NCBI RefSeq assembly: GCF_900141795.1
Contig: NZ_FSRE01000003.1
Location: 1-64,000, forward strand
DNA from: Sulfurivirga caldicuralii
GTDB lineage: Bacteria; Pseudomonadota; Gammaproteobacteria; Thiomicrospirales; Thiomicrospiraceae
DNA length: 64,000 nucleotides
Reading direction: 5' to 3'
Shown: in pieces, positions 46,604-56,458 of the stretch
Layout of the letters: each line of letters starts with the position of its first letter
How positions within the stretch are numbered: position 1 is the stretch's first letter
Notes under the pieces: model-generated
What the model was told of the DNA's origin: nothing
The model's database searches: none
The model's input: the letters and a program-made list of their open reading frames with translations, nothing else
Program-made: the position numbers and the translations under genes

Positions 46604-47041
46604 ATGCGAATCCCTGCGTTCATCAGCTCGCTTCTGCTGGTCCTGCTTATCCTGACCACCCCGGCCCGGGCCACGGAGTATGGCCACCAGAAAGTGGTTT
46701 ATCACCTGAACTACGACAATACAACGCGTCAAAAAGCCGCCCTGCGCAACCTGCAGAACCATATCAATGCCGTCGGTGCCAAAAACCTGACCGCCCAGGT
46801 CGTGATGCACGGCAAGGGTATTACCCTTTTGCAAACCGCTAATGAAGACCAGCAACTGGCCAGCAAAATTGACAGCCTCAAGCTACAGCGCGTGTCCTTC
46901 AAAATCTGCGCCAACACCATCCGCAAGAAAAAGATTCCGCTGGATACGCTCTACGATGCCCACAAGGATGATATCGTCCCCAGTGGTGTAGCCGAGATTG
47001 GACACTTGCAGCAACAGGGATTCAGTTATCTGCGCCCGTGA
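46604..47041 (+). CDS. Exported DsrE/DsrF-like protein
   Basis: This 145-residue precursor has a signal peptide (AFISSLLLVLLILTTPARA), so it is periplasmic. The mature part fits the DsrE/F superfamily pattern: KVVYHLNYDNTTRQKAALRN, LTAQVVMHGKGITLL, and a conserved-type cysteine in RVSFKICANTIRKKKI. DsrE-type proteins often carry sulfur on that cysteine; whether this exported one does is inference. GAGGAG lies upstream of the ATG, and a terminator follows. Confidence 0.82.
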   Translation: MRIPAFISSLLLVLLILTTPARATEYGHQKVVYHLNYDNTTRQKAALRNLQNHINAVGAKNLTAQVVMHGKGITLLQTANEDQQLASKIDSLKLQRVSFKICANTIRKKKIPLDTLYDAHKDDIVPSGVAEIGHLQQQGFSYLRP

Positions 47042-47062
47042 AACCGGCTTTCCGCCAAAACA

Positions 47063-47089
47063 AAAAAGCCCGGCAATGCCGGGCTTTTT
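47063..47089. terminator. Bidirectional terminator between the DsrE-like gene and ilvC
   Basis: A perfect 12-bp stem, AAAAAGCCCGGC/GCCGGGCTTTTT, with a 3-base loop lies between two converging genes. Confidence 0.9.
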
Positions 47090-47114
47090 CATAACAAAAA
47101 ACGGGATCGAGCGA

Positions 47115-48158
<1,044 letters not shown>

Positions 48159-48167
48159 TTATGGAGA

Positions 48168-48659
48168 TTAAACGTGTAAAAACTTGTCGCCGTGCTGCAC
48201 GCCCACCGCCCCGGAACGCACCGTCTCCAGAATGTAGTCCGGATGCACGTTTTCCAGCAGCAGATCCAGCTTGTCGCTATCCCCCACCAATTGTAAGGTA
48301 TAGGTGCTGGGGGTGACATCCACGATTCGTGCATCAAAGATGTCGGCCAGACGCTTGAACTCTTCCCGCTGTGGGCCGAGCGCGCGCAGCTTGACCAGCA
48401 TCACCTCCACGGAATAGTGCTTGTTGTCACTCAGATCCACCACCTTGACCACGTCGATCAGCTTGTTGAGCTGCTTGATGATCTGTTCGATCTGGCGATC
48501 GTCGCCGCGCGTGGTAATGGTCATGCGCGACAGCGTGGGGTCTTCTGTCGGTGCAACCGTCAGTGCCTGGATGTTGTAGCCACGTGCGGAGAAAAGCCCG
48601 GCCACCCGCGAGAGGGCACCGGCTTCGTTTTCCATCAGAATCGAAATAATGTGTTTCAT
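48168..48659 (-). CDS. ilvH: Acetolactate synthase small subunit
   Basis: This is the regulatory subunit of acetohydroxyacid synthase, conferring valine feedback. The 163-residue protein has an N-terminal ACT domain (HIISILMENEAGALSRVAGL followed by FSARGYNIQALTV) and a C-terminal domain with REEFKRLADIFDARIVDVTP. It sits 15 bases after the large-subunit gene. Confidence 0.96.
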   Translation of the reverse strand: MKHIISILMENEAGALSRVAGLFSARGYNIQALTVAPTEDPTLSRMTITTRGDDRQIEQIIKQLNKLIDVVKVVDLSDNKHYSVEVMLVKLRALGPQREEFKRLADIFDARIVDVTPSTYTLQLVGDSDKLDLLLENVHPDYILETVRSGAVGVQHGDKFLHV

Positions 48660-48674
48660 GGTTGCCGCCTCGCC

Positions 48675-50381
48675 TTACACCAGAATCATTTCATCCTGAC
48701 CTGCACCGGCCGGGATCATGGGATAGACGTTCTCCTGCGCTTCCACCTGAATGTCGATAAACACCAGACGGTCTTTCAGGGCAAACGCTTCCTGCAGCTT
48801 GGCTTCCAGTTCGTCAGGCTTTTCGATGCGCAGACCCACGTGGCCATAGGCCTCGGCCAGCTTGACAAAATCCGGCAAAGAATCCATGTAGGACATGGAG
48901 TAGCGTCGCTCGTAGAACAGCTCCTGCCACTGACGCACCATGCCAAGGAAGCCGTTGTTCAAGTTGACGATCTTGATGGGCCAGCCGTACTGCAGACAGG
49001 TGGACAGCTCCTGAATGTTCATCTGGATGGAACCTTCTCCAGTGATACACACCACGGTGGCATCCGGATGCGCCAACTGTACGCCCATGGCCGCCGGCAG
49101 ACCGAAGCCCATGGTGCCGAGACCACCTGAATTGATCCAGCGACGCGGCTTGTTGAAGCGGTAGTACTGCGCCGCATACATCTGGTGCTGACCCACGTCA
49201 GAGGTGACGAAGGCATCGCCCTGGGTGATGCGATACACCGCTTCCACAGCCGCCTGCGGCTTGATCTTGCTGCCGGCGGTGGAATACTTGAGACACTCCA
49301 CCTGCTGCCATTCGCGGATCTGTTCCCACCATTCGTCCAGCTTTTCCTGATCAGGTTTCGCGCCCTTTTCCAACTGCCGATCCAGCACGTGGTTCATATC
49401 CTCCAGTACGCTGCGTACGGACCCCACGATGGGGATATCCACCTGCACGTTCTTGGAGATGGACGCCGGATCGATATCCACATGGATGATTTTGGCATTT
49501 GGGCAGAACTTCTCGATGTTGCCGGTCACGCGGTCGTCAAAGCGGGCACCAATGGCGATCAGCGTGTCGGCATGGTGCATCGCCAGATTGGCCTCGTAGG
49601 TGCCGTGCATGCCCAGCATGCCCAGCCACTGCGGATCGTCCGCCGGATAGGCGCCCAGCGCCATCAGCGTGGTGGTCACAGGATAACCCAGCTTCTTCGC
49701 CAGCGTCACCAGCTGCTCGGACGCATCGTCCAGCACCACGCCGCCACCCACGTAAAAGATGGGCCGCTCTGCAGACAACATCATCTCCACCGCCCGCTTG
49801 ATCTGGCCGCTATGGCCTTTGGTCACGGGCTGGTAGGAACGCATTTTGACTTCCTGGGGATAGGTATAGTCGCTTTTGGCGGTTTGTACATCCTTTGGAA
49901 TGTCCACAACCACAGGACCCGGTCGGCCCGTGGTGGCGATGTAGAACGCTTTTTTGAGCGTCATCGCCAGGTCGTTGACATCCTTGACCAAGAAGTTGTG
50001 TTTGACGATGGGACGGGTCACGCCAACCGTGTCCACTTCCTGAAACGCATCCAGACCGATCATGCTGGTGGGCACCTGCCCTGTCAGCACGACCAGCGGG
50101 ATGGAGTCCATGTAGGCGGTTGCGATACCGGTCACGGCGTTGGTTGCGCCGGGACCGGAGGTGACCAGTGCCACACCCGGTTTTCCGGTCGAGCGGGCAT
50201 AGCCGTCTGCAGCGTGCACGGCCGCCTGTTCGTGGCGTACCAGAAAGTGTTGCAGGTTCTTGGCGTCGGTATCCAGCGCGTCGTAGATCGGCAGAACCGC
50301 GCCACCCGGATAGCCCCAAATGTGCTCGACCCCTTCGTCCTCAAGAAACTTGATGACGATCTGGGCACCTGTCAATTCCAC
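48675..50381 (-). CDS. ilvB: Acetolactate synthase large subunit
   Basis: This is the catalytic ThDP/FAD subunit (AHAS) for branched-chain amino acids. The 568-residue protein has [20 protein letters not shown], the ThDP-activating Glu region [16 protein letters not shown], a central FAD domain, and the ThDP motif [16 protein letters not shown], continuing to [14 protein letters not shown] place the start at GTG 50381 (MELTGAQ) with GGAGG eight bases upstream. A TTG seven codons earlier is open but atypical. TATAAT on the minus strand at 50430-50435 may be the -10. Confidence 0.95.
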   Translation of the reverse strand: MELTGAQIVIKFLEDEGVEHIWGYPGGAVLPIYDALDTDAKNLQHFLVRHEQAAVHAADGYARSTGKPGVALVTSGPGATNAVTGIATAYMDSIPLVVLTGQVPTSMIGLDAFQEVDTVGVTRPIVKHNFLVKDVNDLAMTLKKAFYIATTGRPGPVVVDIPKDVQTAKSDYTYPQEVKMRSYQPVTKGHSGQIKRAVEMMLSAERPIFYVGGGVVLDDASEQLVTLAKKLGYPVTTTLMALGAYPADDPQWLGMLGMHGTYEANLAMHHADTLIAIGARFDDRVTGNIEKFCPNAKIIHVDIDPASISKNVQVDIPIVGSVRSVLEDMNHVLDRQLEKGAKPDQEKLDEWWEQIREWQQVECLKYSTAGSKIKPQAAVEAVYRITQGDAFVTSDVGQHQMYAAQYYRFNKPRRWINSGGLGTMGFGLPAAMGVQLAHPDATVVCITGEGSIQMNIQELSTCLQYGWPIKIVNLNNGFLGMVRQWQELFYERRYSMSYMDSLPDFVKLAEAYGHVGLRIEKPDELEAKLQEAFALKDRLVFIDIQVEAQENVYPMIPAGAGQDEMILV

Positions 50382-50443
50382 AACTTGGTCCTCCGTTAAC
50401 AATAGAAAAAGATAAAAAGGGAACGAATCATTATAACGAACCC

Positions 50444-51013
50444 TTATGACCCTTCGCCACGAAATTCCGGCAAAAACAGGTGCTTGCGGTAGTAGCGCAG
50501 CTCTTCGATGGAATCCTTAATGTCTTCCAGCGCCAGATGGATATCCCGCTTCAGCTGCTGCGCGCCTTCAAACACCGGCGGCGCCCAGCGACGTGCCAGC
50601 TCCTTCAGCGTGCTCACATCCAGATTGCGATAGTGGAAATAGGCTTCCAGCTTCGGCATGTAATTGACCATGAAACGGCGATCCTGACAGATGGAGTTGC
50701 CGCACATGGGCGACTTTCCGGGGGGCACATACTGATGCAAAAATTCCAGCGTGCGTGCCTCAGCCTCCTCAATGGGCACCCCTTCACGGCGGATGCGGTC
50801 GATCAGACCCGATTTGCCATGATGTTCCCGATTCCAGTCATCCATCGCCTCCAGCACCGTATCCGGCGTAGCAATGGCAAATACCGGACCTTCGGCCAGC
50901 ACGTTCAGTTCGCTGTCGGTCACCAGCGTGGCGATCTCGATAATGCGGTCCCGAGCGGGGTCCAGTCCGGTCATTTCCAGATCCAACCAGATCAGATTGT
51001 CATCGTTGCGCAT
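50444..51013 (-). CDS. orn: Oligoribonuclease Orn
   Basis: Orn degrades 2-5-nucleotide RNAs (including pGpG from c-di-GMP) to mononucleotides and is essential in many gammaproteobacteria. The 189-residue DEDDh exonuclease has [13 protein letters not shown] (first D and E), [13 protein letters not shown] (second D) and the C-terminal [20 protein letters not shown] (H and D). It is divergent from the M48 protease gene, with 54 bases between. Confidence 0.96.
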   Translation of the reverse strand: MRNDDNLIWLDLEMTGLDPARDRIIEIATLVTDSELNVLAEGPVFAIATPDTVLEAMDDWNREHHGKSGLIDRIRREGVPIEEAEARTLEFLHQYVPPGKSPMCGNSICQDRRFMVNYMPKLEAYFHYRNLDVSTLKELARRWAPPVFEGAQQLKRDIHLALEDIKDSIEELRYYRKHLFLPEFRGEGS

Positions 51014-51067
51014 GATTGAAGCGTCCTTCCTTTAAAATGTCCCTCCTATTCTACTGAAGCGAACCCC

Positions 51068-52327
51068 ATGAACTGGATTTCAGAACTCTTCATCGCCGCA
51101 CTGACGCTGCATGTCATCATCGAGCTGGTCCTGAACGTACGCCAGTCGGTCAAGGTGGGCCTGAGCCGAAAGGCGGTACCGGAACCCTTTGCGGATCGCA
51201 TTACGCTGGAGGATCACCAGAAGGCGGTGGACTACACCCGGGCCAAACTGCGTCTGGCGCGTCAGCAGCTCTTTTTCGATGCCGCCATCCTGTATGTGAT
51301 GACCCTGGGCGGCGGCTTCGAGGCGCTGTATCGCCTCTGGCTGGACAGCGGGCTGGCACCGCTGTGGCGGGAAACAGGCTTTGTGCTCACCACATTGTGG
51401 CTGCTGAGCCTGCTGCACCTGCCGTTTCAGCTGATTCGCACCTTTAAAATTGAGGCGGAATTCGGCTTCAACCGCACCACACCCAGGCAATTCGTGATCG
51501 ACCTTATCAAGGGCTGGCTGCTGGGTGCCGCACTGGGCATCCCCATCGTGGCGGCGCTGGTGTGGCTGATGCAACAGCTGCTGGATGCGCAGTGGTGGCT
51601 GTGGGCCTGGGCGCTGTGGATGGGCTTCAACCTCTTTATCCTGTGGGCCTGGCCGCGCTGGATCGCCCCCCTGTTCAACAAGTTCACCCCCCTGGAAGAT
51701 GACACCCTGCGCCAGCGCATCGAAAACCTGCTGGCACGTACCGGCTTTGCCAGCAACGGCGTGTTTGTGATGGACGGCTCACGCCGCTCAAGCCACGGCA
51801 ACGCCTACTTCGCCGGCATGGGCCGCAACAAGCGCATCGTCTTTTTCGACACCCTGCTGGAAAAGCTGGAGCCGGAAGAAATCGAGGCCGTGCTCGCCCA
51901 CGAGCTGGGGCATTTCAGGCACGGCCACATCAAAAAGCGGCTGCTGCTGTCCGCCCTGATCAGTCTGGCCGGTTTCTGGCTGCTCAACTGGCTGATGCAG
52001 CAACCCGAATTCTTCACCGGCCTGGGCGTTCAGCCCCCCTCACCAGGCACGGCGCTAGTGCTGTTCGTCACTGCGGTGCCGGTGTTCTTCTTCTGGCTGG
52101 GGCCGCTGATGGCGCTGCTGTCGCGCAAGCACGAATTCGAGGCCGACGCTTTTGCAGCCGAGCAGGTGGGCAGCGACGCCATGATCCGCGCCCTGCTCAA
52201 GCTCTATCGCGACAATGCTGCGCCGCTGGTACAGGACGAGTGGTATTCCGCCTGGCACGACAGTCATCCACCGGCACCGGTGCGCATCGAACATCTGCAA
52301 CGCCACAAGGAGCAACACCATGACTGA
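51068..52327 (+). CDS. M48 family membrane metalloprotease (Ste24-like)
   Basis: This 419-residue integral-membrane zinc protease has the catalytic motif VLAHELGHFRHGHI and a downstream zinc-binding Glu in KHEFEADAFAAEQ. N-terminal RQQLFFDAAILYVMTLGGGF and FGFNRTTPRQFVIDLIKGWL match the CAAX protease 1 (Ste24) type rather than HtpX. Six or seven membrane segments are seen. Bacteria do not prenylate CAAX, so the substrate is unknown; membrane-protein quality control is plausible. It overlaps phhB by 8 bases. Confidence 0.9.
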   Translation: MNWISELFIAALTLHVIIELVLNVRQSVKVGLSRKAVPEPFADRITLEDHQKAVDYTRAKLRLARQQLFFDAAILYVMTLGGGFEALYRLWLDSGLAPLWRETGFVLTTLWLLSLLHLPFQLIRTFKIEAEFGFNRTTPRQFVIDLIKGWLLGAALGIPIVAALVWLMQQLLDAQWWLWAWALWMGFNLFILWAWPRWIAPLFNKFTPLEDDTLRQRIENLLARTGFASNGVFVMDGSRRSSHGNAYFAGMGRNKRIVFFDTLLEKLEPEEIEAVLAHELGHFRHGHIKKRLLLSALISLAGFWLLNWLMQQPEFFTGLGVQPPSPGTALVLFVTAVPVFFFWLGPLMALLSRKHEFEADAFAAEQVGSDAMIRALLKLYRDNAAPLVQDEWYSAWHDSHPPAPVRIEHLQRHKEQHHD

Positions 52328-52676
52328 TACCGTCGAACCCATCAAGATCCTGCTGGAAGAGCGCTGTGAATACATTCCCAAGGGCACCAAGCCGCTGATC
52401 ATCCCCACCATCGAAAGCTACTTGTCGCAGCTGCCCGGCTGGGAGGTGAGCCTGGACTATACGAAAATCAGCAAGACCTTCGAGTTCAAAAACTACCACC
52501 AGACGCTGGCGTTCATCAACGCGGTGGCGTGGATCGCCCATAAGGAAGACCACCACCCGGACATCTGCTTCGGCTACAACCGCGCCACCATCACCCTGAC
52601 CACCCACGCTGCCAAAGGGATTACCCTCAACGACCTGATCGTGGCCGCCAAGATCGACCAGCTGCTGGCCGACTGA
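52320..52676 (+). CDS. phhB: Pterin-4a-carbinolamine dehydratase
   Basis: This enzyme dehydrates 4a-hydroxytetrahydrobiopterin to recycle the pterin cofactor. The 118-residue protein has the family motif EDHHPDICFGYNRATITLTT and the preceding FINAVAWIAHK. In organisms without phenylalanine hydroxylase nearby, as here, it may have another pterin role. It overlaps the M48 gene by 8 bases, with rsgA one base after its stop. Confidence 0.93.
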   Translation: MTDTVEPIKILLEERCEYIPKGTKPLIIPTIESYLSQLPGWEVSLDYTKISKTFEFKNYHQTLAFINAVAWIAHKEDHHPDICFGYNRATITLTTHAAKGITLNDLIVAAKIDQLLAD

Positions 52677-52677
52677 T

Positions 52678-53667
52678 ATGGGCAAGCATACCCGCCGCAA
52701 GCTTAACCGCCAGCAGCAGCGCCGCGTGGAGCAGCGCCGCGATGCCACCGCCCTGACTGCGGAGGAAAAGGCGCAGGCCAGCGAAGGGGTGGTGATCACC
52801 AACTTCGGCAAGCGCGTACTGGTTGAGGGCCCGGATGGCGAAACCTACAACTGCGCCATTCGCCAGAATCTGGGGAAGCTGGTGGCGGGCGACCGCGTAC
52901 TGTGGCAGAAGACCGGCGTGGAAGGTGAGGGGGTGGTTATCGCGCTGGAGCCGCGCCAGAGCCTGCTGGCCCGCCCCGGCTTCCGCGGCCAGGACCGAAT
53001 GATCGCGGCCAATATCGACCGCATCGGTATCGTGGCACCGCTGGATCCCGGCATTCACCCGGACATGATCGACCGCTATCTGGTGGCCTGCTGTCAACTG
53101 GGCTTCGAGCCGCTGCTGATCGTCAACAAGACCGACCTGATCGAAAGCGAAGACCAGTGGGAAGAACTGGCGGAGGTATTGCTCACCTACGACGAGCTGG
53201 AGCTGCCCATCTTCCCGGTGTCTGCCGTGGACGGCAGCGGACTGGATGATCTGAAGGCGGCGTTGCAGGGGCATACCAGTGTCTTCGTGGGGCCTTCCGG
53301 CGCGGGCAAGTCATCGCTGATCAAGGCGCTGATTCCCGATCTGGATATCCGCATCGGCGCCCTCTCCCACGCCACCGGTCTCGGCACCCACACCACCACC
53401 AACAGCGTTCTTTATCATCTGCCGGACGGCGGTGATCTGATCGACTCGCCCGGCGTACGCCTGTTCAGCCCGCAGAAGCCGGAAAATCTGAAGGAACTGG
53501 AAGCCTGCTTTCCCGAGATACACGCTGCCGCACAGGGTTGCCGCTTCAACGACTGCACCCATACCGACGAACCGGGCTGTGCCGTCCTGGCAGCGGTTGC
53601 GGAGGGCGACATCGCCTTCAGCCGCTATCACAGCTTCCAACGCCTGCGCGAAGAATTCGGTTTGTAA
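52678..53667 (+). CDS. rsgA: Ribosome small subunit-dependent GTPase RsgA
   Basis: RsgA is a late 30S assembly checkpoint GTPase with circularly permuted G motifs. The 329-residue protein has an N-terminal OB fold, G4 (IVNKTDL) before G1 (VGPSGAGKSS), G3 (DSPGVR), and a C-terminal zinc motif CRFNDCTHTDEPGC. The stop codon TAA at 53665-53667 is the first part of repeat copy 6. Its grouping near orn is common in pseudomonads. Confidence 0.95.
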   Translation: MGKHTRRKLNRQQQRRVEQRRDATALTAEEKAQASEGVVITNFGKRVLVEGPDGETYNCAIRQNLGKLVAGDRVLWQKTGVEGEGVVIALEPRQSLLARPGFRGQDRMIAANIDRIGIVAPLDPGIHPDMIDRYLVACCQLGFEPLLIVNKTDLIESEDQWEELAEVLLTYDELELPIFPVSAVDGSGLDDLKAALQGHTSVFVGPSGAGKSSLIKALIPDLDIRIGALSHATGLGTHTTTNSVLYHLPDGGDLIDSPGVRLFSPQKPENLKELEACFPEIHAAAQGCRFNDCTHTDEPGCAVLAAVAEGDIAFSRYHSFQRLREEFGL

Positions 53668-53690
53668 GGGGGGTCCCCGACTTTTTTCAG
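53666..53690 (-). repeat. Dispersed repeat copy 6 (overlapping the rsgA stop)
   Basis: Plus-strand AAGGGGGGTCCCCGACTTTT continues TTCAG, beginning within the rsgA stop codon. The core is on the minus strand. It continues directly into a hairpin GCGCC/GGCGC (53690-53706) with a T-rich loop, so the region may help to end rsgA transcripts. Confidence 0.85.
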
Positions 53691-53798
53691 CGCCGTTTTT
53701 TGGCGCGCACAAAAAGGGCCGGTGCGGGTAGGGTAAAAGGGGTTTTAACCTCCAAAAGACAGCAACACGCCTGCACGGGTAGATAGCCGCCCCTTTTC

Positions 53799-53987
53799 CT
53801 ATTCCACGCCGCGTTCCGACACCAGCAGCGACACCCCATACAGCAACGCCACCGACAGCAGTGTGGCGGCAATCCAGAACAGAAATATTTTCAGCAGCGC
53901 CCGCTCGCGCCCGAACAGCTTCAGCACCAGAAAGGTGATCATCGTCATGACGATGACAAACAACCAGAAGCGAATGATATAAAGCAT
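53799..53987 (-). CDS. Small two-TM membrane protein
   Basis: This 62-residue protein is nearly all membrane: IIRFWLFVIVMTMITFLVLK, a basic loop FGRERALLK, then IFLFWIAATLLSVALLYGVS, ending LVSERGVE. The positive loop between the segments predicts both ends outside. AAGGGA lies about 9 bases upstream of the ATG. It is divergent from the YeeE/YedE pair and may share their control region. No function is known. Confidence 0.65.
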   Translation of the reverse strand: MLYIIRFWLFVIVMTMITFLVLKLFGRERALLKIFLFWIAATLLSVALLYGVSLLVSERGVE

Positions 53988-54072
53988 ATTAAGCTGTCCC
54001 TTATAATGGTTCCGTTATATTCACAAACCCTTATTCAACAGGAACCGTTCAACAAGAGCTGGAGGAGTATCC

Positions 54073-54663
54073 ATGTATCCTAAAGGAGAATGGGACTGGC
54101 TGAAAGGCGGATTGGCCATGGTTGCCGTGGCCATCGCCGCGTTTTTGCTGGTCAAGCCGCTGGGGGTATCTACCCAGTTTGCCGTGGTCGATACCATGAT
54201 CTGGAAAACCATCGATCCCGAGATCGTGCAGAAAAAGGAAGTCAACGGCAAGGAAGTGCTTACCAGTCCCAATGCCTATATCAACAAGTCTCATGCGGCC
54301 TATGCCCGTGCGGCAGAAAATCCGCTCAACTACGGGCTGATTTTCGTGCTGGCCATGATCGGCGGTGCGTTTCTCTCCGTACTGACCGGTGGGCCCAAAC
54401 CCTCAAAGGAAGAGCGTAGGGTGCCGGAAGGCTTCCAACGCTACTTTGGCCACAAGCCGTGGCTGCGCTACGCCCTCGCCTTTGTGGGCGGTATCGTCAC
54501 CCTCTATGGTGCACGCCTGGCGGGCGGCTGCACCTCCGGTCACATGATCAGCGGCATCTCGCAAACGGCGGTGTCCAGCCTGCTGTTTGCCGCGGGCGTA
54601 TTCATTACCGCCATTCCGACCGCCATCTGGCTCTACCGCAAACGGGGAGGAAACAACCAATGA
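54073..54663 (+). CDS. YeeE/YedE-family sulfur-compound transporter, first half
   Basis: This 196-residue inner-membrane protein has four to five segments and the signature of the YeeE/YedE (TsuA/PmpA-like) family: GARLAGGCTSGHMISGISQT, where the cysteine is thought to guide thiosulfate or persulfide-type sulfur. Full-length YeeE proteins are about 350-400 residues; this is a half-sized member paired with the next gene. GGAGGAG is 8 bases before the ATG. It overlaps its partner by 4 bases. Confidence 0.88.
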   Translation: MYPKGEWDWLKGGLAMVAVAIAAFLLVKPLGVSTQFAVVDTMIWKTIDPEIVQKKEVNGKEVLTSPNAYINKSHAAYARAAENPLNYGLIFVLAMIGGAFLSVLTGGPKPSKEERRVPEGFQRYFGHKPWLRYALAFVGGIVTLYGARLAGGCTSGHMISGISQTAVSSLLFAAGVFITAIPTAIWLYRKRGGNNQ

Positions 54664-55235
54664 AACTACTGCTGGCCATCATTCTGGGCGGAGCCTTCGG
54701 GTTTGTGCTGCACCGTATCGGCGCCACCAACCCTACACGTCTGATCGACATGCTGCGCCTGTCCGACCTCAAGCTGGAGAAGGTCATTCTTTTCTCCATC
54801 GGTACAACCATGATCACCCTGTTCACCATCAACACCCTTTTCCCTGGTGCGGTGCACTTCAGCGTGCGCGCGGCCTACTGGGGCGTGTTCGTGGGCGGGC
54901 TCATCTTCGGCCTGGGCTTCGCGCTCAGCGCGCTGTGCCCCGGCACCGGCGTAGCCGCGCTGGGCGAAGGCCGCAAGGACGCGGTGTTCTATGTGCTGGG
55001 TGGTCTGGTGGGTACCTTCCTGCTGGCGCTGAGCTGGGAATGGCTTGCGCAGACGGCGCTGTTCCAGTTGGTCATCGACGGCACGCCCAAGCCCGTACTG
55101 GCAGAGGGTGTCGTGGTGCGCGGTCACGAACTGCCAGCGCTGATTCACCTGCCGGGCTGGCTGACTGCGCTGATCTTCGGCGGTGCACTGATTGCCCTGG
55201 CGTTTGTGCTGCCACGCAAGCTGCGTGACAAATAG
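54660..55235 (+). CDS. YeeE/YedE-family sulfur-compound transporter, second half
   Basis: This 191-residue inner-membrane partner of the upstream protein has about five segments. Its core motif GFALSALCPGTGVAALGEGR, continuing KDAVFYVLGG, carries the second family cysteine. The pair matches the PmpA/PmpB-type arrangement in which two half-proteins form one channel. A 4-base overlap couples them. No BigR/ArsR regulator or sulfurtransferase gene lies next to them. A terminator follows. Confidence 0.88.
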   Translation: MKLLLAIILGGAFGFVLHRIGATNPTRLIDMLRLSDLKLEKVILFSIGTTMITLFTINTLFPGAVHFSVRAAYWGVFVGGLIFGLGFALSALCPGTGVAALGEGRKDAVFYVLGGLVGTFLLALSWEWLAQTALFQLVIDGTPKPVLAEGVVVRGHELPALIHLPGWLTALIFGGALIALAFVLPRKLRDK

Positions 55236-55261
55236 ACACCAGCTGTTTTTTCAGCATGTTG

Positions 55262-55292
55262 AACCCGCTCAGGCATTGCGCCTGCAGCGGGT
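55262..55292 (+). terminator. Terminator after the YeeE/YedE pair
   Basis: A stem-loop AACCCGCT...AGCGGGTT with an inner CAGG/CCTG stem, followed by TTTCG. Confidence 0.85.
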
Positions 55293-55357
55293 TTTTCGCA
55301 TAATAGCCTCTATTGATGTCCATCCGGCCATCTCAAGACTCTTGTCAGGCTTGTGCG

Positions 55358-55385
55358 TTGAGAAACGTCAACAAATCCCGATAAT
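55358..55385 (+). promoter_or_regulatory. Probable promoter for the cytochrome c gene
   Basis: TTGAGA at 55358-55363 and GATAAT at 55380-55385 with 16-base spacing. They lie 55 bases before the cytochrome start. AAGGAGA precedes the ATG. Confidence 0.55.
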
Positions 55386-55440
55386 AGAAACTGAACGGGC
55401 ATGCAACTGCCCTCCAGTTTCAAAACAAAGGAGAAATCCC

Positions 55441-55752
55441 ATGAAAAAGATGATCATTGCTCTGGCTACTGCTGGTCTGGTTTCCTTCGGTGCGTCCGCT
55501 TTTGCTGGCGACGCAGCGGCTGGTAAAGCGGTTTACGGCAACGCCTGTGTTGGCTGCCACGGCGCCAACGGTGAAGGTGGTGTTGGTCCCAAGCTGGCCG
55601 GCCAGTCTGCTGAAGACACCGCTGCCAAGCTGCACAAGTACAAGGCTGGCGAGCAAGTTGGCCCCATGACTTCCATGATGGCGCCCATGGCTGCAGGCCT
55701 GTCTGACGCAGACATCGACAACATCGCTGCTTACATCGCGACCCTGAAGTAA
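55441..55752 (+). CDS. Periplasmic class I cytochrome c
   Basis: This 103-residue precursor has a signal peptide (MIIALATAGLVSFGASAFAG) and one haem site, CVGCH, near residue 35, with a likely Met ligand in the Met-rich stretch GPMTSMMAPMAAGL. The ending DIDNIAAYIATLK is typical of c553/c5-like cytochromes. It could accept electrons from the bc1 complex. Codon use favours GCT and GGT more than the neighbours, consistent with high expression. It has its own promoter and terminator. Confidence 0.92.
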   Translation: MKKMIIALATAGLVSFGASAFAGDAAAGKAVYGNACVGCHGANGEGGVGPKLAGQSAEDTAAKLHKYKAGEQVGPMTSMMAPMAAGLSDADIDNIAAYIATLK

Positions 55753-55773
55753 TTCAGGTCGCCACTGCGATGC

Positions 55774-55798
55774 AAAACCGCCTGCGGGCGGTTTTTTT
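55774..55798 (+). terminator. Terminator after the first cytochrome c gene
   Basis: Stem AAAACCGCC/GGCGGTTTT with a TGCG loop, then TTT. Confidence 0.9.
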
Positions 55799-55852
55799 AT
55801 GCCCGCCATTCAAGGTAGAATGATCAACGATCATTACCTTGAGGACTGCACC

Positions 55853-56146
55853 ATGAAAAAGCTCGTACTCCCTGCTCTGCTGACAGCTCTGCCCTTCACG
55901 GCCCAGGCTGCCGACATGCCTGCCAAGGCTCAAGCCTGCGTTGGCTGCCATGGCGCCGACGGCAACTCCGTTTCGCCCATTTTCCCCAAACTGGCCGGCC
56001 AGCATGCCCAGTATCTGGAAAATGCGCTGAAGGCCTATCGCGACGGTTTCCGCCGCAACGACATGATGACTCGCTTCGCCAAGGGACTGACGGACGAAGA
56101 CATCAAGGCCATCGCCCAGTACTTTTCCAGCCAGAAGGCCAAGTAA
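55853..56146 (+). CDS. Periplasmic class I cytochrome c (second)
   Basis: This 97-residue precursor has a signal peptide (MKKLVLPALLTALPFTAQAA), haem site CVGCH and a probable axial Met in RRNDMMTRFAKGL. The PKLAGQHAQYLENALKAYRD segment places it with c4/c553 single-domain cytochromes. It is related to but clearly different from the first cytochrome. GAGG precedes the ATG. A MITE-like element lies between its stop codon and the terminator at 56405. Confidence 0.9.
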   Translation: MKKLVLPALLTALPFTAQAADMPAKAQACVGCHGADGNSVSPIFPKLAGQHAQYLENALKAYRDGFRRNDMMTRFAKGLTDEDIKAIAQYFSSQKAK

Positions 56147-56151
56147 ACTTA

Positions 56152-56387
56152 GGCACCTCCGCAAAGCCTATGAAGGGTCGCAACAGTGGCGATTCCGGTT
56201 CAAGGCAAGGCGCACCGAACGTGGCATGATCCATTCCATGCAAGTGAGGCGGAACGCCGCATTGGGCCGGAATCGCCCTCTCCTTTCGGGTTGCGGCGGG
56301 ATGGCAGCACCTTCTGTGTTGTACGTCTTGCCTTTGGCGCCATCGCGCCTGCAACGCGAGCGCATTCAGAGGTTCTGCGAAGATGCC
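56152..56387. mobile_element. MITE-like element, 236 bp, non-coding
   Basis: The ends are imperfect inverted repeats. The left end, GGCACCTCCGCAAAGCCT, pairs with the complement of the right end, GGCATCTTCGCAGAACCT, and the similarity continues, with gaps, for about 65 bases to AAGGCAAGGCG/AAGGCAAGACG. The 4-base CTTA flanks both sides (56148-56151 and 56388-56391), as expected for a target duplication. No ORF of note lies inside. The termini recall IS5-group elements from memory only; no parent transposase is in the window. Confidence 0.7.
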
Positions 56388-56404
56388 CTTACTTTCACGC
56401 AAAC

Positions 56405-56431
56405 AAAAAGCCGGGCACTGCCCGGCTTTTT
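56405..56431. terminator. Bidirectional terminator between the cytochrome c and FAD oxidoreductase genes
   Basis: A perfect 12-bp stem, AAAAAGCCGGGC/GCCCGGCTTTTT, with a 3-base loop. It probably ended the cytochrome transcript before the MITE-like element moved it about 240 bases away. Confidence 0.9.
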
Positions 56432-56458
56432 AATGGATGACGAAAAAAACCGCTGCGC

